Shown piece by piece: positions 19,817 through 29,614 of a stretch of 64,000 nt of DNA. The stretch lies in NCBI GenBank assembly GCA_030490835.1, contig CM059972.1, positions 42,449,452 to 42,513,451 on the forward strand, given 5' to 3'. The notes beneath the pieces were generated by a model, which was not told where the DNA came from, made no database searches, and saw nothing but the letters and a program-made list of their open reading frames with translations. Every line of letters starts with the position of its first letter. Within the stretch, counting starts at the first letter, position 1. Source of the stretch: Annona cherimola. Taxonomy: Eukaryota > Streptophyta > Magnoliopsida > Magnoliales > Annonaceae. The position numbers and the translations under genes were made by a program.

Positions 19817-21303
19817 TTATAGTGGTTCGGGCAACCTCCCTACTCCACTCTTCCAAGCTCACACTCCTTGTGACTTGGGTTCCACTATTGTATTCCGCGA
19901 ATACAACTAGAGCCTCTTGCTCTCTTCTAGATTCTAGCTCTAGGGGGCATATACAACCAGAGCCTCTTGCTCTCTTCTAGATTCTAGCTCTAGGGGGCAT
20001 ATACAACCAGAGTCTCTTGCTCTCTTCTAGATTCTAGCTCTAGGGGGCATCAAACACTTAGCACAAGTAGGTGATGAGTCACACTCCAATCACACACTAC
20101 TTTGCTACCTCTTGACCTTAGCTACGCAAGCTAAATCAAGTTCAACACAAACAAGTAAACAGTAAAAGTAAACTACACTTTACAGGTGTGTAGAAACGAT
20201 TTAGCGCAGGGAAGAACTTGTAGATGATGGCTTTGAAGTTTCTGAATGTAGCTCTTGCAACTTGAAGCACAATTCTTCCTCTCTTGATTGGCTTGATCAC
20301 TTTAATGCTCTTGTAGATAGGAGTTATGCTCACTTAATATTTTCCAACTACTTCCCTCGTCCACCATGAATGCTATTTATAATTTTGGAGGGAATCCGAA
20401 CGTTAGAAGGTAGGTAGCGCGCATTTAATGCGCCAACGTTCGAATAAATTCCGACCGTTGCGACCCAAGTCGCATGTGGAGTCGACTTCGGATGCGACTT
20501 CGCCCAAGTCGCAGATGGAGTCGACTTCGGGTGCGACTTCGCTTCTCCGTCGCAACTTCAAGTTCCAGTCAGGGTCGACTTGGGTTCACGACTTGACCCA
20601 AGTCACAGGTGGAGTCGACTTCGGGTTCGACTTCACCTCGACAGTTGGCTTCATGAACTTGGAACTTTGAAACTTTTGTTTTGCTTAGTCTTTCTTCCTT
20701 CAGTCCTTTTGATTCTGGAATGGCTCCTCATACTTATAGATCTTGCGAACCTTGAAGAACTTGACTTTGATTCTTCCTGGATTAGCTTGAACCTTGTGAA
20801 TCTTTGAAGGAATTGAGTCTTGCTTGGAATTTGAAACACTTGAGTTGATAATGAGCTTGTTTTCTGAAAAATAGATTCTGCCCGATCAAAGTCGATGTCG
20901 GAGTCGACTTCGGCTGCGACTTCACCTCAAGTCGCACGTGGAGTCGACTTGGGGTGCGACTTCGGCATTCTGCTGTTTCGAATTCAACTCTGGAAGGTTT
21001 CGCCCGACTGAAGTCGATGGTGAGGTCGACTTCTTTTGCGACTTGGCTACCCAAGTCGCAGGTGGAGTCGACTTGGCCTGCGACTTCACTTGCTCTTCTC
21101 CCTTTTTCAACTCTGGACAGTTTTGCATGTTTGAAGTCGTTCTTGGAGTCGACTTGGGATACGACTTGGCTTCTATACTTGATTTTCTTCAAATGAATAT
21201 TTCTTAAGACATTTCACAAACTTGTTAGTAGCCAAGACTTTCTCAAATTGATTTGTTAATCATCAAAACATAGATTTAGCTAGTTTTCCTCATGTTTCCA
21301 ACA
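19817..21303 (-). repeat. Truncated 5' LTR of copia element 2
   Basis: It corresponds to 14772-16257 of the 3' LTR, with about 177 bp missing at the PBS-proximal end. The join to pol reads ATAGGCTTATAGTGG; both parent sequences have TTATAG nearby, so the deletion may have used short homology. Confidence 0.9.
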
Positions 21304-21308
21304 TCTTC
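21304..21308. repeat. Target-site duplication of copia element 2, right copy
   Basis: TCTTC matches 14590-14594. Confidence 0.95.
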
Positions 21309-22569
21309 TACAACTTGGTTTCGTTTATTGAATACTCTATATGCTTTGCTATTTGATGAGTAACCAAGGAATATTGCTTCATCACTTTTAGCATCTAATT
21401 TTCCCAAGTTGGTTTTTCCATTGTTCAAAACATAGCATGTGCATCCAAAAGCATGAAAATAAGAGATATTTGGTTTTCTTCCTTTCCATAGCTCATATGG
21501 GGTCTTTTTCAAGATTGCTCTAATGGTAACTCGATTCAAAACATGACAAGCTGTATTTACAGCTTCACCCCAAAATTTCTTGGATAGTTTGCTCTCATTT
21601 AGCATTGTTCTAGCCATCTCTTGTATAGTTCTGTTTTTCCTTTCAACTACTCCATTTTGTTGTGGAGTTCTTGGTGCAGAAAATGTGTGATGAATTCCTT
21701 TTTCATTACATAATTCTATGAATCGTTTGTTTTCAAATTCACCACCATGATCACTTCTTATAGTCACAATAGTACTTTGTTTTTCATTTTGCACCAAATT
21801 TACAAAATTTGCAAACATAGAGAAGGCTTCATCTTTGCTAGCTAAGAGAATTATCCATGCGAATCTTGAAAAATCATCAACAATTACAAATACATATTTC
21901 TTTCCACCAATGGTTAAAATATCGGATGGCCCATATAGATCCATGTGTAGCAATTCAAGTTGCCTAGTGGTGGAAATTTCCTTTTTGGTAGAGAAAGGCA
22001 TCTTAGGTTGTTTTGATAATTGACATGCCTTGCAAATTTTATCCTTGTCATATTTCAACTTTGGTAATCCTTCTACCAAACTCTTTTTCCATAGGGTCTT
22101 TATATTTTCCATGTTTACATGTCCAAGCCTTTTATGTCAAACTCATGGATCATTATCAATGGCCATTAGACATTGACCATCTAGTTCATCAAGTGAAACC
22201 AAATATACATTTCCATGTCTTTTTTCACTAAACATGATATGTTTTCCATCAAATACATTACATATAGATGATTCAAACACAACCTTATATCCTTTATCAC
22301 ATAATTGACTAATGCTCATTAGATTGTGCTTAAGTCCTTCAACAAACAAAACATCTTCCATGCATGCATTAGAAATACTATAGATGTTTCCTTTACCTTT
22401 AATTTTACCTTTCTCATTATTACCAAAGGCAACTGTTCCATCGTTGCAAGGCTTAAGTTTATGAAATAAACTTCTTTCTCCGGTCATATGCCTTGAACAA
22501 CCGCTATCCATGAACCATACATTGTTTGCCATTGCCTTAAAACATATCTGAAAAATAAACAAGTAAATC
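21309..22569 (-). pseudogene. Copia element 1 pol, protease and integrase
   Basis: In coding direction: protease (22562-22146) with WFMDSGCSRHMTG; two nearby TGA codons (22143-22145 and 22137-22139), both at Trp positions; then integrase 22112-21309 with HKRLGHVNMENIK, CKACQLSKQPKM, LLHMDLYGP, RSDHGGEF and NGVVERKNRTIQEMAR, so HHCC and D,D,E are all present. The frame is then cut by element 2 and its last few codons (DVGNMRKTS) come from element 2's LTR. Confidence 0.92.
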
Positions 22570-24469
22570 TCATCTCTTTGGTACCCATTTTATGGGTCCA
22601 TTTGGGTTAGTAATATGATTCAATCTTTGTTGCACCAACTTAGAAAGCCCAAATCTTGTGTTCCTTGGAACCCAAACTAGTTTTGCACCATAATCATATA
22701 GTTTCTTAAAGTTACATTTATAGGTTGTATGACCCATTTTATTGCAGAAATTGCAAGCCATAGGTAATCTTGGAGTAGGCCTCCAAGTATGTAAAGGTTC
22801 AAGCATTGGCCTTCTAGTCCACATAAATTTTTTCTTTTGTGGCTTGTATATAGGTGCAGTTTTGGTTTGATATTTCTCAAGTATTGGCACATTCGATTTG
22901 CCACTTTCTTTTTGCTCAAATGTATAGTATCCAAGACCTCTTTTATTTGTTTGGGAGGTTATGTTCAGAAACATTTTTACATTTTCTCCTGGATTAGAGA
23001 ACTTAGCTAATGATTCATTCAATGATTCGTTTTCCTTTTTCAGTTTTTCTACTTCTTTCAAAAGCAAATCATTTTCATCTTTCAATTTTGATGAACTTTC
23101 AGCTAGTTTTCCATTTACAACAATAACGTAGTTACATTGTTGTCTTTTTAATGACAACTTGTTTCATAGCTTTTTGATTTCTTCATATAATGAATCATAT
23201 GCAATTTGTAGTTCTTCTAATTCAGCACATTTGAGGCAATCTTGAAAAGAAGAATAACTTGATTGAGAATGGCAAGGTTTGGAAGTTACCTCTTCATTGC
23301 TTGTGCACTTTGTTGAGATGGTTTGTTCTTCCAAAACTTCAGTTGTGTTCAAACATAACAAGTTTTCTTCTTGTTCGATCCGTGCCATGCAGCATATTCT
23401 AGCACAATTTGCCGCCTCGAATTCATCGGTTGAGGAGCTGCTTGTTGATGAGGTTTCTTCATTGACGTACATGCCTCTTCCTTTTGGCCTTTGATATTTT
23501 CTGTTTTCATGTTTTTCCCTCCTTTCTTGTTGATCCTTTGGTCTCTCTTCCGGTGTAGGACATTGGGCTTGCATATGTCCTATACCGCCGCATCTATAGC
23601 ACTTTGTTGGATCCTTCTTCTTTTCTCTTCGTGGTCTTTCTTTGAAGTTTTTGAAGTTTCTTCCTTTTCTCACAAATTTTCGAAATTTGCGAGTGAGCAG
23701 TGCTATGTCTTCATCATCGTTGTGAGATGAGGAGGTAGATTCTTCTGAGGTGGCCTTTAGTGCAATAGCTTTCTTCCCTTTGTGTTGATCTTCATTTCTT
23801 CGCTTGATTAGCTCATGTGACATTAATGAGCTAATAAGATCTTCTAACTTTAAAGTATTTAGGTCTTTGGCTTCTTCTATTGCCGTAATCTTTGGAGTCC
23901 ATGATTCTGGTAGAGCCCTTAGAATCTTCATAACCTGTTCAGATTCAGAGATAGCCTTTCCAAGACCTTTCAATGCGTTAGTAATTTTAGAAAATCTAGC
24001 AAACATCTCAGAAATATTTTCTGTTTCTAGCATTCTAAAATTTTCTAATTCTCCAATCAAAATGTTTCTTCTCGTCCCTTAGACTTGAGAAGTTCCTTCA
24101 TAGATGGAGGTTAATGTATCCCATATCTCTTTGCCGGTTAAACAAGAGGATACTCTATCATACTCAGAAGCCGTAAGAGCACAAAATAGAGAATTCATGG
24201 CCTTAGCATTGCTCTTGACGGTTCTTACTTCCTCTTCGGTCTACTTGGAAGCTCTTTCATCGGTAGGCAAAGTTACACCATCTTGGATTGCAATCCAAGA
24301 ATCCATGTCGGTAGCCATAATGAGTTGCTTCATACGAAGCTTTCAATAGCCGAAATTGTTCCCATCAAACAATGGTGGCCTAGTAAATGATTGGTCTTCG
24401 GCTAATGCGGGAACGGAAGTAGATTGGGATGCTATGTCAATAAGATCTCTTTGGTAAACTCAAAGACCT
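22570..24469 (-). pseudogene. Copia element 1 gag
   Basis: In coding direction from about 24435. The likely start codon reads ATA (24433-24435). The N-terminal part has FTRPPLFDGNNFGY and LTGKEIWDTLTSIYEGT, with stops at 24343-24345, 24241-24243 and 24079-24081. It is then open to 23164 with MLETENISEMFARFSKITNA, a basic region, a first CCHC knuckle CYRCGGIGHMQAQC and a Ser-rich stretch. One TGA separates this from 23157-22570: a Lys/Glu-rich coiled coil (KLKDENDLLLKEVEKLKKEN) and a second knuckle CNFCNKMGHTTYKC. Two knuckles separated by a coiled coil fit the long gag of SIRE-type copia. Gag would form the particle and bind RNA. Confidence 0.88.
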
Positions 24470-24481
24470 GCTCTGATACCA
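24470..24481 (-). promoter_or_regulatory. Primer-binding site of copia element 1
   Basis: The minus strand reads TGGTATCAGAGC two bases inside the LTR end at 24484. It is complementary to the 3' end of initiator tRNA-Met, the usual primer for plant copia elements. Confidence 0.93.
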
Positions 24482-24483
24482 CT

Positions 24484-26141
24484 TGTTGGTCCCGAGTTAA
24501 TGGCAAAACCCAAGAGGGGAGGGGTGAATTGGGTTCTTATAAAATTCTTCGGTAAATTAAAGCTTAACCCCTTGAAAGCTTAAACCCCTTGATTGAAACA
24601 AATAGAGAGCAATGAAATAATGAAAGCAATAAAGTAAACAGTATGTAAGATTTATAATGGTTCGGGCAACCTTTCCCTACTCCACTCTTCCAAGCTCACA
24701 CACCGTTGTGACTTGGGTTCCACTATGTATTCCGCGAATACACTTAGAGACTCCGCTCTCTTCTATATTCTAGCTCTAGGGGGCATACACAATCAGAGCC
24801 TATGCTCTCTTCTAGATTCTAGCTCTAGGGGGCTTATACACTAGATATAAGTAGGTGATGAGTTCAACTCCGATCACAACTCTACTTGCAATGTCTTGGT
24901 TTGTTACAACAAACTCAAACCAAGACCAATAATAAGGAATAATGAAAATAAGGAAGATCTACACTTTACAGAGTTGTGTAGGCAAGATTGAGTTTGAGGA
25001 AGAAATTTGTAGAGGCAACCGGTTGGATATCGTTAAAACAACTTGCAACTTGAAGCTCGTTCTTCCTTTGAAAGTGTATAGATCACTCAATTTTAGAGAA
25101 AAGCAAATGGGAGCTCTTGTTTGCACTTCTTTTCTCTCTTTAGACAATGTAGTGTATATATTCTCGTTTGCTTGAGTGTCTATTTATAGAATGGGGAAGA
25201 TATGAACGTTAGAGAAGTGGTTGGCGCGCAATAAATGTTCCAACGTTCAAAAATTCGAACGTTGGTTCCCCAAGTCGCAGGTGGAGTCGACTTCGTTTGT
25301 GACTTGGCTTCCCAAGTCGCAACTGGAGTCGACTTCATTTGCGACTTCAGTTCCAAGTCTGAGATTAGGTCGACTTGGTTTCAGACTTGACCTCAAGTCG
25401 ATCTTGGAGTCGACTTGGGTTGCGACTTGACTCGTTCTTGTGCCGAAAACAGTTTGGTCTTTTCCTTTAGCTTGCTTGGCTTCTTTCCTTCAACAATATT
25501 TTGTACACCTTGTGAAGCTTGAAAACTTTGTATTGGTTGATTTTGCCTTTGATTCATTAGTCTTCATATCTTGAAAATATGCTTGGAGCTTTGCCTTGGA
25601 CTTGAGAATCTTAAGTTGATCTTGAAAAGGAGCTTGAATCTGTATTTTGGACTTTGAAGAACTCAAGTCGAACTTGGGGTCGACTTCGTCTGCGACTTTA
25701 CCCAAGTCGCACATGGAGTCGACTTCATCTGCGACTTCGGCCTTTTTGTACCCCAAAATCAGCTCTGGAGTGTTTTTGCCGTCTGAAGTCGATGTTGGAG
25801 TCGACTTCGTTTGCGACTTGGCTTCCCAAGTCGCAAGTGGAGTCGACTTGGCTTCCCAAGTCGCAAGTGGAGTCGACTTGGCCTGCGACTTCACCTGCTT
25901 TTCCTTCCAATTTGAATTTTGCTGTGAGGTTCTGTTTCAAGTCGAATATGGAGTCGACTTTGGGATCGACTTCACCCTAAGTCCAAGTCCAAGTCGACTT
26001 TGATATCGACTTGGCTACTTCAGTTCCTTAAATCATTCAACATAGGCATTAGTATTCTCAATATACTCAAATTAGCCTTTGTTAATCATCAAAACTCATG
26101 CTTTGGTTAATTTTGTTTTGTTTTAAACATTGTTTCCAACA
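24484..26141 (-). repeat. 5' LTR of copia element 1
   Basis: 1658 bp from TGTTGG to CCAACA. Minus-strand TATA box TATAAATA at about 25182-25189. About ten GTCGAC/CGACTT motifs lie upstream of it in U3 (25270-25430 and 25670-26010). A 36-bp unit (CAAGTCGCAAGTGGAGTCGA...) is duplicated at about 25825-25895 relative to the 3' LTR. Confidence 0.93.
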
Positions 26142-26146
26142 CAAAC
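26142..26146. repeat. Target-site duplication of copia element 1, right copy
   Basis: CAAAC, identical to 8520-8524. Confidence 0.92.
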
Positions 26147-26762
26147 AAGATCTCCCATTTGCTTTTCTCTAAATTTGAGTGATCTATACACTTCCAAAGG
26201 AAGAACGAGCCTCAAGTTGCAAATTGCTTCAACGACATACAACCGGTTGCTTCTACAAATTCTTCCTCAAGCTCAATCTTGCCTACACAATTCTGTAAAG
26301 TGTAGATCTTCCTTATTTTCATTACTCTTTGTTATTGGTCTTGGTTTGAGTTTGTTGTAACAAACCAAGACGTTGCGAGTAGAATTATGATTGGAGTTGA
26401 ACTCATCACCTACTTGTATCAAGTGTATAAGCCCCCTAGAGCTAGAATCTAGAAGAGAGCATAGGCTCTGATTATGTATGCCCCCTAGAGCTAGAATCTA
26501 GAAGAGAGCGGAGTCTCTAAGTGTATTCGCGGAATACATAGTGGAACCCAAGTCACAATGGTGTGTGAGCTTGGAAAAGTGGAGTAGGGAGAGGTTGCCC
26601 GAACCACTATAAATCTTGCCCACTGCTTATTTTATTGCTTTCGTTATTTCATTGCTCTCTATTTAAGCTTTAAAGGGGTTAAGTTTTAATTTACCGAAGA
26701 ATTTTATAAGAACCCAATTCACCCTTCCCCTCTTGGGTTTTGCCATTAACTCGGGACCAACA
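26147..26762 (+). mobile_element. Right part of the old copia LTR split by element 1
   Basis: It continues the plus-strand LTR from 8524 and ends CTCGGGACCAACA at 26762. No primer-binding site follows, so it is a 3' or solo LTR. It includes the CTAGAGCTAGAATCTAGAAG doublet in the expected place. Confidence 0.88.
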
Positions 26763-28701
26763 GCCTCCACCTCTGGGGAGGATGCCGCCGGCACATAATC
26801 CTAGTGACTTGGCAATGGTGAAGAGGAATCCTCTGATCCTACTTCCTCCACCAAAGCCTCTTCATTATGCATCATACATGTGCACATGTTCATGAACATC
26901 ACATGATATCAATATGTCGGCATGAATTTTCATAAAAACTTATAAACAGTCATCATTTCAAAACATTATAGGAATGGCCACCCTTAAACACATTTCATAA
27001 ATACTTGAGAATAAAATATATTTTCAAAAGAGTTTGCTTGTTTACCTTCTCAGTCCGTGTCCTCAACCTTCTCCTTTCCTCTTCCTATACAAGAAAATTA
27101 GATATTTTATCCATCTATTCCATGTCTTAGATTGCTTTCCATGCATGCTTTATGATCACATATTACCTCCTTTTTATAGAGGTTATCCCTTTATAAATAC
27201 TTGGTCATTACCTCTTTATATGGATTTTTATCCATAAATCCTTAAAAATTAAATCCATACATCCTTATAAAAATAAATCTTAATTTTTTCCAAAATCACC
27301 CTATTCACTAATCATGATTACTGTAGCAAGTTACGGTCATCCAAGGTTACTATTCACAGCATGTTAGTTACTGTTCATGGGTTTCAAAAATTGACATTTT
27401 TTCAAAAACAAAAAATACCATGACGTAGCTCTCACTTAGTATATCATGGGAAAATTCAACATATATCATTATTTCAACATCATAATTATCATAAAAATTC
27501 ATCCTAAATCATCATTTAGCAATATTGGAGCATTATTTGCACATTTTATACATGATTTTCCCGAATACTCTATCTTTGCTCCAAATTTTTTATGTTTAGG
27601 CATAATTCCATTTGGGCATTATAACTATACTTATTTTATCATGCTTAGGCATTATCTAAGCATGGTTTTACCCCACTTAACACTTAAAAAAAATTTGGGA
27701 AGGCTACCCTTACCTCAAGTGGAGAACTCCTCTCCTCCTTCTCTCTTTCTCTTTCCTCTTCTCTCTCTTTCTCTCTTGCTTCAAAATGTGGGAGTGAGCT
27801 TAATCAAGCTTGGGAGGGTGTGGGAGGTGTGCTTGGACGTCCATGGGTGCTCCCCTTTTATAGGATTTGATTTTTCAAGAATTTACAATTTACCCCTTTG
27901 AATTTGGACTAAATTATAAATATTTTTTCCAAGAAAATTTCCAAGCAATTTCCAAGCAACCCTTGAGCAATGTACATCCCCCCTAACTACTGTTCACACT
28001 ACCCTAGCTAGCCTATTTAACTAATAATTTTTTATTTATTAAAAATCATATTTTTAAGCTAATTAAATCTCAACCGTTGATTCTTGATGAGGATGATTTT
28101 GGGCCATTGATTTTGGCTCCAAATCTCATGCCCCTACCCTCCTTGAGCCTTGTGGTGATTTCGATTAATTGAAATTAATCGAAAGTCAATCCTAATTTAA
28201 TGATAAAGTAAGGCTACTTTTTTATCTTCAAATGACGTTTAATCTTGACCCTTGATTTATGACTTTTGATCAATCTTAGATCACTCATCATGTTCATCAT
28301 AAGATTTTGGCCATCCATAAAAAATTTCATCTCAATCTGATGTCCGAATTGCAAATTATGAATTTTTCTTCATTTTCTCTTCAAAAAAACCTTAAAATTC
28401 AAAAATTATTTAAAAAATTCAAAAGCAACTCTACCTCTTTTTTCGTCCTTTAATGGGAAGCTTCTTTTTCATCTTTTATGATTAAGTTAATCCAAAGTGA
28501 TTAACTTAATATATTCCTTAATCCCACATTTACTATTCACATTTACTATTCATCCGAATTAATATTCCATAATTAGCTATTTAATCCTCCAATGTCATAT
28601 ATTGCAAAATATCATCAATATATTTCATATAAAGATTAGTACATTACCTAAGGTTTGTAACTCTAGGATTTCATACATGGTCCTAAAATCGGGGTTTCAC
28701 A
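26763..28701 (-). repeat. Gypsy LTR fragment, type D
   Basis: The minus strand starts TGTGAAACCCCGATTTTAGG at 28701 and runs down to the copia LTR at 26763, where it is cut off. The AT-rich body shows GGACGTCC and GCCGCCGGC landmarks shared with the other gypsy LTRs here. The open frame at 27446-27901 is low-complexity sequence in the LTR. Confidence 0.65.
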
Positions 28702-29614
28702 ATATCTCACCCTAGCTGCCTAGGTCATTTAAATGCACATTTTGTATTTTTAAAAATTAAAAAAAATCAAGTACATAGCCCCTTTGGACGTCCATGGGTT
28801 GCCACCTCTTCAAGCTCCCTTGAGCTAGCCTATTTAGCCATTAAATCATGTCATTACTCACTTAATTTTATCATGGATTTTGTTATTTTAGATAATTCAC
28901 AAAATCCACTTGTGATTACCTCCTTTTAACACCTCCTTTATGCCATTAATTATTTAATTAATTGCTTTAACTTTAACCTAAACGAAAGCTACTTTATGAT
29001 GCACAAAAGTCAATGGTGCACACCCCTTTTTCATGCAACCATGATCCCATCATACTTAGCTTAATCCAAACCTCTCATAGCATCGATCTCATAATTTTAA
29101 CCGTTCATTTCAAATTTCGTCTTAATCCGACTTTTCTAGCTCAAGTTATGATCATTTGAAGTTATCTTTGAATTTTGATGGTGATGATCGATTTTCACCC
29201 TAATTTCATCAATATTTTCATAATCTTACCTTTCCATAAGATTAAGCACAAAATTATGTGCTTACCTTTCAATTTTCATCTTAATCCGCCTTCCCAGCGT
29301 CGAGTTATGAATGTTCTAGCACTTACCACATTAAGTCCATAATTATCAACATAATCTCCATTAGTTAATTCATAATATATGAGGTAATTATCCTCAATAT
29401 ATTCACATTTCCTAATCCTCATTACGCCTCTTTAATCGGATTGACCCATATTGGCTTATAATCATTATTCATTATCATTTGCCCTAATTGTAATAAATCA
29501 TCAAAATTGCAAAAATTGCAATGAAAATCATTCATAATTCCACTAAATCATACATGATTCATATTTATATGTCAAATTCATATATATAAGCCTTACTTGG
29601 GTTTGGGTATCACA
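28702..29614 (-). repeat. Gypsy LTR fragment, type C
   Basis: The minus strand starts TGTGATACCC at 29614. The first about 900 bp align with the plus-strand copy at 46298-47757 (GATGATTTATT.CAATTAGGGC and GAGGATAATTACCTCATATA are shared). It is interrupted at 28701 by the type D LTR. Confidence 0.75.

Larger units (their letters stand above)
14595..21303 (-). mobile_element. Copia element 2, nested in element 1, 5' region deleted
   Basis: A minus-strand copia element, 6.7 kb, inserted into element 1 pol with TSD TCTTC. In its orientation: partial 5' LTR (21303-19817), an abrupt join into the gag-protease junction (about 19816), protease-integrase-RT-RNase H, polypurine tract (16258), 3' LTR (16257-14595). 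The first part of its internal region (PBS and most of gag) and about 177 bp of LTR are missing. The remaining LTR parts differ by roughly 1%, less than those of element 1, which agrees with a later insertion. Confidence 0.93.
8525..26141 (-). mobile_element. Copia element 1 (SIRE-like), complete but interrupted
   Basis: A Ty1/copia retrotransposon on the minus strand. In its own orientation: 5' LTR 26141-24484, PBS 24481-24470, gag, protease, integrase, [element 2 inserted], reverse transcriptase, RNase H, ORF3 (12052-10610), polypurine tract, 3' LTR 10137-8525. Both LTRs run TGTTGG...CCAACA and the flanks carry a CAAAC duplication. Without element 2 it is about 10.9 kb. The large size, iMet PBS, coiled-coil gag extension and an extra ORF after pol fit the SIRE/Maximus lineage. 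Its LTRs differ by roughly 2-3% in the first 450 bp compared by eye, plus a 36-bp duplication in the 5' LTR. Confidence 0.93.

Noticed and set aside
24470..24481. tRNA-Met fragment
   Set aside because: Only the 12 bases complementary to the tRNA 3' end are present, at the place a primer-binding site should be; no cloverleaf is seen here or elsewhere.
24484..26762. A 2.3-kb foldback transposon with inverted repeats of about 620 bp
   Set aside because: The two inverted arms are an LTR of element 1 and the remainder of an opposite-facing LTR it landed in. The PBS beside 24484, the polypurine tract beside 10138 and the CAAAC duplication explain the structure better.
27446..27901. A 151-codon ORF with hydrophobic stretches
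   Set aside because: AT-rich LTR sequence with low-complexity translation; no counterpart ORF in the related LTRs.
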